From the NCBI GenBank assembly GCA_965213775.1, contig CBDCAC010000005.1, positions 682,001 to 746,000 of the forward strand: a DNA stretch of 64,000 nt. Direction: 5' to 3'. Every line of letters starts with the position of its first letter. The stretch's first letter is position 1. The notes below the pieces were generated by a model. It saw only the letters and a list, made by a program, of their open reading frames with translations, was not told the DNA's origin and ran no database searches. Below, in pieces: positions 52,266 through 59,733 of the stretch. This DNA is from Lichenicoccus sp965213775 (GTDB lineage Bacteria > Pseudomonadota > Alphaproteobacteria > Acetobacterales > Acetobacteraceae). A program made the translations under genes and the position numbers.

Positions 52266-53039
52266 ATGGCCTCGGACCTGTTCGACCTGAGCGGCCGGCT
52301 CGCCCTGGTGACCGGAGCCAGCCAGGGCATCGGGCTGGCGCTGGCCCGCGGCCTCGTCGAGGCGGGCGCGCGCGTGGCGCTGAACGGGCGCGACGGCGCG
52401 CGGCTGCAGGCGGCGGCCGCCGGCCTGGGCGAGGCGGCGCTGTCGCCGGCGGACGGCCTGGGCGTGTTCGACGTCACCGATCCCGAGGCGGTGCAGGCCG
52501 GGGTCGGGCGGATCGAGCGTGAGGCGGGCGCGATCGAGATCCTGGTCAACAACGCCGGCATCCAGCGACGCATGCCGCTCGCCGAGTTCCCGGTCGAGAC
52601 CTGGCGCGAGGTGATGCGCGGCAACGTCGACAGCGTGTTCTTCGTCGGCCAGGCGGTGGCGCGGCACATGATCGGCCGTGGCCGCGGCAAGATCATCAAC
52701 ATCGCCAGCCTGCAGAGCGAGGTCGGACGGCCGACGATCGCGCCCTATACCGCCTCCAAAGGGGCGGTGAAGATGCTGACCCGCGGCATGTGCGCCGACT
52801 GGGCGCGGCACGGGCTGCAGATCAACGCGATCGGGCCCGGCTATTTCGAGACCGAGCTGAACCGGCCGCTGCGCGAGGATGCCGCGTTCGACGCCTGGCT
52901 GCGCGGCCGCACCCCGGCCGGCCGCTGGGGCCGGGTCGAGGAGCTGTGCGGCGCCGCGGTGTTCCTGGCCTCACGGGCCTCGGACTTCGTCAACGGCCAG
53001 GTGATCTACGTCGATGGCGGCGTGCTGTCGGTGCTGTAA
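52266..53039 (+). CDS. idnO: Gluconate 5-dehydrogenase (SDR)
   Basis: It reversibly reduces 5-ketogluconate to gluconate with NADPH. The 257-residue SDR begins LFDLSGRLALVTGASQGIGLALARGLVEAGA, carries NGRDGARL (NADP-favouring Arg), LVNNAGIQRRMPLAEFP, Ser in NIASLQSEVGRPTIAP, YTASK and a C-terminal VYDGGVLSVL-like end, all typical of IdnO/Gno. ATG 52266 has AGGAG ten bases upstream; an upstream ATG at 52248 adds six residues. First gene of the rightward unit with the 2-hydroxyacid dehydrogenase 33 bp downstream. Confidence 0.9.
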   Translation: MASDLFDLSGRLALVTGASQGIGLALARGLVEAGARVALNGRDGARLQAAAAGLGEAALSPADGLGVFDVTDPEAVQAGVGRIEREAGAIEILVNNAGIQRRMPLAEFPVETWREVMRGNVDSVFFVGQAVARHMIGRGRGKIINIASLQSEVGRPTIAPYTASKGAVKMLTRGMCADWARHGLQINAIGPGYFETELNRPLREDAAFDAWLRGRTPAGRWGRVEELCGAAVFLASRASDFVNGQVIYVDGGVLSVL

Positions 53040-53072
53040 GAAGGGCGGTGTTGTAGCAATGGAGAAGTCATC

Positions 53073-54008
53073 GTGAGCGTCAAGCTGCTGCAGCTCTGCC
53101 CGCTGCTGCCCTCGCACCAGTCGCTGCTCGAGCAGCGCTACGCGGTGCATCGCTGGCCGGAGCCGCCGCTGCAGGAGGCCTGGCTGCGCGAGCACGGCGC
53201 CGACGTGCGCGCCGTGGTGACCGGCGGGCATCAGGGCGTCGACGGTGCGCTGGCGTCGCGGCTGCCGGCGCTCGGCATCGTCGCGATCAACGGCGTCGGC
53301 TACGACCGGGTCGACATCGAGGCGATGCGCGCCGCCGGCGTGCGGGTCACCAACACCCCCGACGTGCTCACAGAGGACGTGGCCGACCTCGCCATCGCGC
53401 TCATGCTCAACGCCATGCGCCGGCTGCCGGCGGCCGAGCAGCACGTGCGCGCCGGGCTGTGGCCGAGCAGCCAGCCGGCGCTGGCGCGCCGCGCCTCGGG
53501 GCGGCGCTACGGCATCGTCGGGCTGGGACGGATCGGGCACGCGATCGCCGCACGGCTCGCGGGCTTCGGCGGCAGCATCGCCTATACCGGGCCGTCTCCG
53601 AAACAGACCGAGCACACCTACCACGCCGACCTGCGCGCGCTGGCCGAGGCCTCCGACGTGCTGTTCATCGCCACCGCCGCGTCGGGGCAGACCAGGGGGA
53701 TCGTCGATCGCCCGATCCTCGATGCGCTCGGCCCCGAGGGGGTGCTGGTCAACATCGCGCGCGGCTCGATCATCGACGAGCCGGCGCTGGTGGCAGCCCT
53801 GCTCGAAGGTCGGCTCGGCGGCGCCGGCCTCGACGTGTTCGCCGACGAGCCGCACGTGCCCGAGGCGCTGCTGACGCTGCCGCAGGTGGCGCTGGCGCCG
53901 CATGTCGGCAGCGCCACCGCGGAGACGCGCGACGCGATGGGACGGCTGATGCTGGACAATCTCGAGGCGTTCTTCGCGGAGCGGCCGTTGCTGACGGCCG
54001 TGGTCTAG
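53073..54008 (+). CDS. D-2-hydroxyacid dehydrogenase, 2-ketogluconate reductase-like
   Basis: A 311-residue D-isomer-specific 2-hydroxyacid dehydrogenase. Visible are the NAD(P) motif YGIVGLGRIGHAIAARL, LTEDVADLAIALMLNAMRRL, the substrate Arg in LVNIARGSIIDE, Glu in VFADEPHVPE and the general-base His in LAPHVGSATAETR. The overall layout, including GVGYDRVDIEAM and the AEERPLLTAVV-type end, closely resembles the 2-keto-D-gluconate reductase of Gluconobacter; glyoxylate/hydroxypyruvate reductase is the alternative. GTG 53073 has GGAGAAG upstream. With idnO it would feed 2- and 5-ketogluconate into gluconate. Confidence 0.85.
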   Translation: MSVKLLQLCPLLPSHQSLLEQRYAVHRWPEPPLQEAWLREHGADVRAVVTGGHQGVDGALASRLPALGIVAINGVGYDRVDIEAMRAAGVRVTNTPDVLTEDVADLAIALMLNAMRRLPAAEQHVRAGLWPSSQPALARRASGRRYGIVGLGRIGHAIAARLAGFGGSIAYTGPSPKQTEHTYHADLRALAEASDVLFIATAASGQTRGIVDRPILDALGPEGVLVNIARGSIIDEPALVAALLEGRLGGAGLDVFADEPHVPEALLTLPQVALAPHVGSATAETRDAMGRLMLDNLEAFFAERPLLTAVV

Positions 54009-54027
54009 GGGGAGGGGGAGGAAGGAC

Positions 54028-54143
54028 AGGCAAGGGCTTTGCCCTTGACCTCCTGGGGCCGGGGGCCCCAGACCCCCGATTGTTTGATTAGTGGGTTTCA
54101 AAGGCGCTGCCTTTGATGGGGTTCAGGGGGCAACGCTTCTTGC
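54028..54143. repeat. Intergenic palindromic element, composite form (copy G)
   Basis: It fills the convergent gap after the hydroxyacid dehydrogenase gene: CAAGGGCTTTGCCCTTG, CCTGGGGCCGGGGGCCCCAG with a following CCCCC, an AT-rich TTGTTTGATTAGTGGG spacer, and AAGGCGCTGCCTTTGATGGGGTTCAGGG. The order mirrors copy F and the AT-rich part is positioned as in copies D and E. Confidence 0.8.
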
Positions 54144-54158
54144 TTCTCTGCCGGACGC

Positions 54159-55307
54159 CTAGTCCGGCGCGCGGGCGAGGGCGTGCAGCATGCCTGCGAC
54201 CGGCGCCAGCAGCCGTGCTGCGTCCAGCTCCTGGGTGTCGTTCCAGCTCGCGGTGACGCAGACGGCGTGGCCGTCCGGCGCCACGGCGTAGGTCGAAAGA
54301 TCGAGCACCCCCGGCTCCGAGCCGCCCTTGAACGCGACCATCCTCCAGTCCGAGGCGAGCGCCGGTCCGGGGTTGATTCGGAACGCCGGAACGTCCTTGA
54401 GCGAGGCCAGCAGCGCGCAGAGCTCGCGGCTGGTCAGGTACCATTCCGGCGCGCTGCCCGGCCGGTCGCGCAGGAAGGTCGGGTCCGGCAGCGGCGCATC
54501 GGCGATCCGGCCGAGCAGCGCCCGGCGTGCGGCGATTGTCATGCCGAGCCAGGCCTGCGCGCCGTCCGCCGGTTCGCGGCTCTTCAGCGTGAACAGCGCG
54601 CGCGTGGTGAGGAACGGCGCGTTGCGCGGGCTCAGCGTGTCCAGCGCGCCCGGGCCGACCAGCTGGATCAGCGCGTCGGCGGCGGTGTTGTCGCTCGCCG
54701 CGATCATCGCGTCGGCTAGGGTGGCCACGGTGAGCGGGGTTCCGAACGGCCAGCCCTGCAGGAACCCGGACGGCAGCGAACGCCATGACGGGTCCAGCCG
54801 CACCACCTGCTCCCAGGCGAGGCGATGCGCCGCGACCGCATCCAGCAGACCGCGCAGGACGACGAGCTTGAAGGCCGAGCCCACCGCCAGCGGGATGTCG
54901 GCGTGATAGGCGACGCGCTGCCGGCCGTCGCGCAGGACCAGCAGCGAGACCGTGCCCGGCAGCGCCTCGAACTGCCGCGCCAGCGCCTCCGGCGTAGCGC
55001 GCGGCACGAAGCCGGTCACCAGCAGCCGCACGATCCTGCCCTGCTCGTCGAGGGCGATCTTGGTCGGAAGATCGGCCAGGGCGAGGCGGACCACGAAGCC
55101 GTCGCCGGCGGGCGTCACGTCCAGCAGGGCGCCGCCCTGCCGCTCCAGCCCGGCCGCCATCGCGCGCAGCCGTTCCGGCGGCATCACCGAGGCGTAGGAG
55201 GGCGCCAGGCGGAGCGCTGCCCGCTGCGGGTCGCGGAACAGCATCTGCAGGATCAGCCGGCGCGGGTCCGGCCGCGCGGCGCCGCCGGGCGACGGCCAGA
55301 TCGCCAT
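54159..55307 (-). CDS. Class A beta-lactamase-fold serine hydrolase
   Basis: A 382-residue protein whose C-terminal two-thirds has the penicilloyl-serine-transferase motifs: SxxK in LAVGSAFKLVVL, SDN in AASDNTAADALI and KTG-like KGG in VAFKGGSEPGV. The N-terminal third (PERLRAMAAGLERQGGALLDV...) is a small extra domain seen in Cpa-type serine hydrolases. The ATG at 55307 leaves only a fragment of signal peptide; the in-frame extension back to CTG 55367 adds SLSAPAGASRRVALALLAAM, which with the following WPSPGGAA would make a convincing signal peptide. True beta-lactamase activity is unproven; a peptidase or cell-wall role is as likely. Confidence 0.82.
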   Translation of the reverse strand: MAIWPSPGGAARPDPRRLILQMLFRDPQRAALRLAPSYASVMPPERLRAMAAGLERQGGALLDVTPAGDGFVVRLALADLPTKIALDEQGRIVRLLVTGFVPRATPEALARQFEALPGTVSLLVLRDGRQRVAYHADIPLAVGSAFKLVVLRGLLDAVAAHRLAWEQVVRLDPSWRSLPSGFLQGWPFGTPLTVATLADAMIAASDNTAADALIQLVGPGALDTLSPRNAPFLTTRALFTLKSREPADGAQAWLGMTIAARRALLGRIADAPLPDPTFLRDRPGSAPEWYLTSRELCALLASLKDVPAFRINPGPALASDWRMVAFKGGSEPGVLDLSTYAVAPDGHAVCVTASWNDTQELDAARLLAPVAGMLHALARAPD

Positions 55308-55363
55308 CGCGGCGAGCAGCGCCAGCGCGACGCGGCGCGAGGCTCCTGCCGGCGCGGAGAGGC

Positions 55364-55612
55364 TCAGGAGAGCAGCAGCATGCCGAAGATCACCGGGCCG
55401 TGGATGATCTGCCGGCCGGCCTCGGGCATCCGCATCCCCGCGAGCATGCGCTGCGGCGGCACGATCAGGCTGGTGCCGACCGCGGTGCCGCTCTGCCGTC
55501 CGGAACCGCCGAGGATGGAGGTGCCGCCGAGCACGACGGCGCCGAGCCGCCGGGGTAGAGCACCATCAGCCCCTGCAGCACCGCGTTCGCGCCGGGCGTG
55601 AAGATCGTCCAC
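55364..55612 (-). pseudogene. C-terminal remnant of an RbsC-type sugar ABC permease
   Basis: The last 60 codons of one frame read LGAVVLGGTSILGGSGRQSG followed by GTAVGTSLIVPP and GRQIIHGPVIFGMLLLS, matching the C-terminal end of ribose-type permeases (AVVLGGTSxxGGxG...). Just upstream, in another frame, GANAVLQGLMVLYPG continues the similarity, so a frameshift separates the pieces. Nothing before about 55613 is recognisable. It looks like a dead leftover of a second sugar transporter locus. The intact permease at 48424-49440 is not an obvious direct parent. Confidence 0.55.
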
Positions 55613-55847
55613 GGCGCACGCCGGCAGACGACGCCCGGCCTGGTCGACAGGCCGGTCGCCATAGACGCCGCCCACGACCCCGCACACCTCCGGCACCCGG
55701 TGCTGCTTCACGGATGGTCTCTCCCCCCGTCCGGACGTACCGCCGGATCTCGCGCACGGAACATGGCACGGCCTGCATCGCGCGCAAGTCGCCCGGTCGG
55801 GGGTGCGAGGGCGCGCCGACCTGCGCCGGCCGGGGTGCGCGCGCCGC
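55613..55847. other. Gap without a recognisable gene
   Basis: Between the permease remnant and the hypothetical gene. The frames present are Arg-rich artefacts with no continuous coding signal. Probably decayed sequence of the same lost locus. Confidence 0.4.
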
Positions 55848-56624
55848 CTAGTCCGCGGCCCCCGGATCATGCGCCAGGGCGGCGGTGACGTCGGCGGGAC
55901 GCAGCGTGCCCGTGAAGCCGCGATGCAGCAGCGCCACCCAGCGCTGCATCCAGGCCTCGCTGCGTCGCTGCAGCGCGGCGCTGGCGGCGGGATCGGGCTC
56001 CATGATCGTGACCGTCAGGCCGCCTGCGGCGTCCTGGGCGAAGTAGCGCAGGGCCAGCAGGCGCACCGGAACCTGGATGCCGATCGTGCCGAGCCGGGCG
56101 AAGGATCGCTGCTCGATCAGGTTGGGATCGGCGGCATCGGCAAGCCGCGCGGTGATCAGGGGACGCAGGCTCCAGCATTGCCGCGCGGCCGGATCGCGGC
56201 CGGCGGACCCAGAAAGATCGTGCGTCGCCAGCCCCTGGACGTCGAAGCAGCCATCCCTCGGCAGCGTGGGCGCCGCGGCCGTCGCGGGCGGTCCTGCCAC
56301 GATCATCATCCCGGTGAGCCGGCCGCCGCGCAGGCGCGCCAGCACGACCGCCTGCAGCGCCTGAGGACCGCCGGCGCGCATCAGCGCGAGCTCGGTCCAG
56401 CCGCCCTGCGGCAGCGGCACCTGCCGGCCGGCGAACGGGATCAGCAGGCTCCGGGTGCCGGTGATCGGCGGCTGGTCGATGACGCTGTAGTCCAGCGGCC
56501 CCGGATCCGGCGTCGGCGCGTAGCGAGGGCCGGCGGCGGCATGATCCCGCCCGGCCAGCAGGCGGTCGAGTGCGGGCAGCGCGGGCGGGAACATCGCGGC
56601 CAGCGCGGTGCTGGCGACCGCCAA
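55848..56624 (-). CDS. Unknown membrane-anchored protein, third gene of the AAA+ unit (5' end disputed)
   Basis: A 258-residue protein from TTG 56624. A hydrophobic N-terminus (LAVASTALAAMF) is followed by a soluble domain of unknown type (PLDYSVIDQPPITGTRSLLIPFAG, then LTGMMIVAGPP and LGTIGIQVPVRLLALRYFAQD). The open frame extends upstream through WRFLLIL, which would complete a transmembrane helix, to a TAG at 56697-56699, beyond which an in-frame ATG sits at 56735, two bases from the ATPase stop. The natural start may therefore be lost to this amber codon, or a non-ATG codon (CTG 56663) is used. Follows the ATPase gene in the same unit. Confidence 0.6.
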   Translation of the reverse strand: MAVASTALAAMFPPALPALDRLLAGRDHAAAGPRYAPTPDPGPLDYSVIDQPPITGTRSLLIPFAGRQVPLPQGGWTELALMRAGGPQALQAVVLARLRGGRLTGMMIVAGPPATAAAPTLPRDGCFDVQGLATHDLSGSAGRDPAARQCWSLRPLITARLADAADPNLIEQRSFARLGTIGIQVPVRLLALRYFAQDAAGGLTVTIMEPDPAASAALQRRSEAWMQRWVALLHRGFTGTLRPADVTAALAHDPGAAD

Positions 56625-56736
56625 GATCAGCAGGAAGCGCCAGGCCGGCGCGCGCCGCCACAGGCGTGGAAAGGCGGAGATCGCGGCGCGCCCCGGCTAG
56701 CGCGGGCGGGGCGGGGAGAGGACGCGGGCCGACATG

Positions 56737-58026
56737 CTAGAGCGCGCGTTCCTGCGGGTCGATCGCGCGCAGATCGGCGATCCGGGTGACGACGCCGGAC
56801 TCCGCCTGCTCCAGCCGCACCCGGCGCGCGCCCTGCTGCCTGGCCTCGATCAGCCCGTCGCTGACCATCTCCTCGATCGAGCGCACCAGGTCGCGGGCAC
56901 TGGCGCCGTGCCCGAGGCGGTCCTGCTTCTGCATCACCTCGAACAGCAGTGCCGCATCGATCCCGCCCGGCGCGATCTCCAGGCCGTACTGGGCGATCAT
57001 CGTCTCGATCTCGAGGGCGGCGACGCGGGCGATGTCGAGGCCCTCGAGCTTGCGGAACACGAAGATGCGGTCGATCCGGTTGAGCACCTCGGGCGCGAAG
57101 CCGGCCAGCTTGAGCGCCTCCACCGAGGCGGCGCGCATCGCCTCCGGGTCGTGCCCGAGCCGGCCCTCGATCTCGGTCAGCATGTCGGTGGCGATGTTGG
57201 AGGTCAGCATGAAGATGGCGCGCGTGGTCGAGACCGCCTGTCCGTTGGATGCCTCGGTGACGTGGCCGTCGTTCCAGGCGGTGAGGAACTTCTTGAACAC
57301 GTCGGGATGCGCCTTCTCGATCTCGTCGAGCAGCACCACGGCGTCCGGGGTCTCCTTCAGCCCGCCGGTCAGCTTGCCGTAGCTGTCCGAGCCGACATAG
57401 CCCTTGGGCGAGCCGAACAGCTGGGTCGCCGCGTGCGGGGAGCTCATCTGGGTCATGTCGAAATGCAGCAGCTTGCGGCCGAGTGCGACCGCCAGCCGCT
57501 TGCTCAGGTAGGTCTTGCCGGTGCCCGGCGGTCCGGCCAGCAGGAAGATGCCGACCGGCTTGCCGCGCGCCTGCAGGGCGAGACGGCGTCGCAGCTGCTG
57601 CGCCACGTCCTCGCAGACCTGGTCCTGGCCGATCACCTGGTCGCGCAGCGTCTGCGCCAGCGCCTGGGCGTCGATGAAGGTGGCGCGCTCCTGCTGCGAG
57701 AGCAGCTGCTCCAGCGCCGCGCGATTGGTCAGCCGGGCCAGAATATCCATCATCCACCCTCGTCGATGCCGCCGCCGCGCATGCAGGCTGCGACCGACAG
57801 GGCCGGCGCGCCACTCGAAGGCGAGCGACGCCAGCACCAGCGCCCAGCTGCCGCCCGCGAGCGCAGCATAGACCCAGCCGAACCGGGTGAGCCAGGACAG
57901 CAGGCCGCTCCAGATGCCGCTCGGCGAGAGGTGCAGCTGCATTGCGATCTGCACGCTGGCCAGCGTCAGGAACGCCAGCATCATCAGCGGCATCAGCCGG
58001 GTCGCGGCAGGCAGCAGACCCTTCAT
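56737..58026 (-). CDS. Membrane-anchored AAA+ ATPase (ClpA/ClpB D2-like)
   Basis: A 429-residue protein. Two N-terminal membrane helices (about 9-31 and 50-72), a basic stretch HARRRHRRGW (82-91), then a single HCLR-clade AAA+ module: Walker A GPPGTGKT (Lys171), substrate pore loop KGYVGSDSYG (GYVG at 209-212), Walker B VVLLDEIEKAH (230-240), sensor 1 MLTSNIAT, Arg finger in LNRIDR (Arg317) and sensor 2 GASARD (Arg378). It lacks the ClpA/B N-domain, D1 and M domain. The conserved pore Tyr suggests it threads protein substrates at the membrane. ATGA overlap with the upstream gene. Confidence 0.86.
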   Translation of the reverse strand: MKGLLPAATRLMPLMMLAFLTLASVQIAMQLHLSPSGIWSGLLSWLTRFGWVYAALAGGSWALVLASLAFEWRAGPVGRSLHARRRHRRGWMMDILARLTNRAALEQLLSQQERATFIDAQALAQTLRDQVIGQDQVCEDVAQQLRRRLALQARGKPVGIFLLAGPPGTGKTYLSKRLAVALGRKLLHFDMTQMSSPHAATQLFGSPKGYVGSDSYGKLTGGLKETPDAVVLLDEIEKAHPDVFKKFLTAWNDGHVTEASNGQAVSTTRAIFMLTSNIATDMLTEIEGRLGHDPEAMRAASVEALKLAGFAPEVLNRIDRIFVFRKLEGLDIARVAALEIETMIAQYGLEIAPGGIDAALLFEVMQKQDRLGHGASARDLVRSIEEMVSDGLIEARQQGARRVRLEQAESGVVTRIADLRAIDPQERAL

Positions 58027-58628
58027 TGCGCGATCACGCCCACGTCCAGCTCCTGGCCGTCCTGCAGCGTCGGCAGCGCCAGCGGCCCGGTCAGGGTGAT
58101 GGCGCCGATGCCGACGCCGCCCGCGGCAGCGCCCGGCGAGGCCCCCAGCAGGCGGAAACGGAGGCTGCCGACCTCGGCCATCGGCACCGTCAGCACGATC
58201 GGCTGCGCCGAGAGGCGGACGATCTGGCTCAGCCCGTTCGCGTCCACCCGCACCACCGCGCCGCTGCCGCCGTCGCGCTCGAACAGAGGCACCCGCACCA
58301 GGCGCAGCCGTCGCCGCTCGACCGCCTGGGCCAGCGCGGACGCCTCGTTGAAGGGCAGGTTCATCGCGCCCACCGCCTGGAGATCGTCGCCCGCCGGGAT
58401 CAGGCCCAGCTCAAGCAGGGCGCGCACCCGGTCGCCGGCGGCGGCCCCGCCGGAGGCGGCGAGCGGCGCCAGCGCGGGGATCCAGCCCGCGATCCGGTCG
58501 GAGAACCGGACCCAGCCGCCGACCGCGACCAGCAGCGCCAGCATCACCGCCAACGCGCGAACTCCCGCGGCCCCGCCGCCGGATGGGGCAAGGACCGGCT
58601 CGGCAAGCGGCGATGGTGCTCTGTCCAT
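58023..58628 (-). CDS. Unknown single-pass membrane protein, first gene of the AAA+ unit
   Basis: A 201-residue protein. A proline/alanine-rich N-terminus precedes one membrane helix (VRALAVMLALLVAVGGWVRF, about 22-42); the rest is a soluble, probably periplasmic domain with regular strands (VVRVDANGLSQIVRLSAQPIVLTVP, then VGSLRFRLLG). Nothing I know matches. ATG 58628 is preferred over an ATG 57 bp upstream. Its stop overlaps the ATPase start (ATGA), so it is likely made with the ATPase. Divergent from the DUF3108 gene. Confidence 0.72.
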   Translation of the reverse strand: MDRAPSPLAEPVLAPSGGGAAGVRALAVMLALLVAVGGWVRFSDRIAGWIPALAPLAASGGAAAGDRVRALLELGLIPAGDDLQAVGAMNLPFNEASALAQAVERRRLRLVRVPLFERDGGSGAVVRVDANGLSQIVRLSAQPIVLTVPMAEVGSLRFRLLGASPGAAAGGVGIGAITLTGPLALPTLQDGQELDVGVIAQ

Positions 58629-58730
58629 GGGGCGATGAAAGCAAGCGCGCGTCGGCGGCGCAATCGCGGTAACCTTTCGCAGCAAGCCATGGCCCGCGGC
58701 GCCGGCGCGGCGGCGGTCACGCGGAGTTGC

Positions 58731-58759
58731 TTGACATCATCGTCGGCCGGGGCACGATC
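58731..58759 (+). promoter_or_regulatory. Promoter with perfect -35 for a possibly leaderless transcript
   Basis: TTGACA at 58731-58736, 17 bases, then ACGATC at 58754-58759 as a weak -10. A start point about seven bases downstream would fall on or next to the ATG at 58765. No Shine-Dalgarno-like sequence exists in between. Confidence 0.5.
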
Positions 58760-58764
58760 GCGCG

Positions 58765-59613
58765 ATGAGCCGCAGACATCTCCGCACCGGCCTGCTCGCC
58801 CCGGTGTTCGCCTTGGCCGCCGCCGCCGCAACACCCGCCGCAACACCCGCCGCGTGGGCGCAGCCGAGCGCGAGCGACGCCTCCAGGACGATCCGGCTCA
58901 GCTACACGCTCTACGGTCACGGCCTGCACGTGCTCAACGTGGTGGTCGATCTGCGACTCTCGGGACAGGGCTACTCGGTGCGGCTGAACGACCGCACCGC
59001 GGGCTTCCTCGGCCTGATGCTGCACACCGACGTCACCTCGACCGCGACCGGCCGCTTCGCGTCGGGCGGCGTGCGTCCGGTGCGCTTCGAGAGTGCCGGC
59101 TACTCGCGCGGCGCGCAGCGCCGGACGGTGCTGGAGTACGTCGACGGCAACCCCGCGGTGCGCGTGCTGACGCCGAGCGAGCCGCGACGCGACCGCGTCG
59201 ATCCCGCGCAGACGGCGGGCAGCATCGACACCCTGAGCGCGATCGCCGACATGGTGCACGAGGTGCAGCAGGACGGCAGATGCGACGGCCACGCATTGGT
59301 ATTCGACGGGCTGCGGCTGACCCAGGTGAGTGCCCGCACCGTAGGCCGGCAGACGGTGCCGCAGGACGACCGCTCGCCTTTCGGCGGCACGGCGCTGCGC
59401 TGCAACTTCGTCAGCCTTCAGGTCGGCGGCTTCCTGCACAATGACGAGGAGGCGCGCATGCGCCGGCCGCAGCACGGCACCGCCTGGGTGGCGTCGGTCG
59501 GGCAGGGGCTGCCGGAGATGCCGGTGCGCATCAGCTTCGAGAACCCGAAGCTCGGCCTGGCGACGATGTTCCTGAGCAAGGTCGAGCAGGGCCGCGTCGG
59601 CGCCGGCGGTTGA
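58765..59613 (+). CDS. DUF3108 periplasmic protein
   Basis: A 282-residue exported protein. The signal peptide (GLLAPVFALAAAAATPAATPAAWAQ) contains an ATPA duplication from two 12-bp repeats (58825-58848). The remainder is a beta-rich domain of the DUF3108 type: LSYTLYGHGLHVLNVVVDLRL, YSVRLNDRTAGFLGLMLHTD, GVRPVRFES, and TVGRQTVPQDDRSPFGGTAL followed by a catalytic-looking but undefined C-terminal part. Family function is unknown; it is common in alphaproteobacteria. It may be translated from a leaderless message. glmU follows 120 bp downstream. Confidence 0.8.
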   Translation: MSRRHLRTGLLAPVFALAAAAATPAATPAAWAQPSASDASRTIRLSYTLYGHGLHVLNVVVDLRLSGQGYSVRLNDRTAGFLGLMLHTDVTSTATGRFASGGVRPVRFESAGYSRGAQRRTVLEYVDGNPAVRVLTPSEPRRDRVDPAQTAGSIDTLSAIADMVHEVQQDGRCDGHALVFDGLRLTQVSARTVGRQTVPQDDRSPFGGTALRCNFVSLQVGGFLHNDEEARMRRPQHGTAWVASVGQGLPEMPVRISFENPKLGLATMFLSKVEQGRVGAGG

Positions 59614-59733
59614 CGCGCCCACGGCTGAAGCAGCCGCCGCGACGTGCGGCACCATGCCGTAACGATTAGTGATGGCGGCGGCGACGGCGCAGGTTTGACA
59701 CCGGCCGCGGCGCGACGCTACGCGCGGTGGAGA

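Noticed and set aside
54159..55307. Antibiotic-resistance class A beta-lactamase
   Set aside because: Only the SxxK, SDN and KGG motifs are supported; the extra N-terminal domain and lack of a typical omega loop make resistance function unproven, so it is named by fold only.
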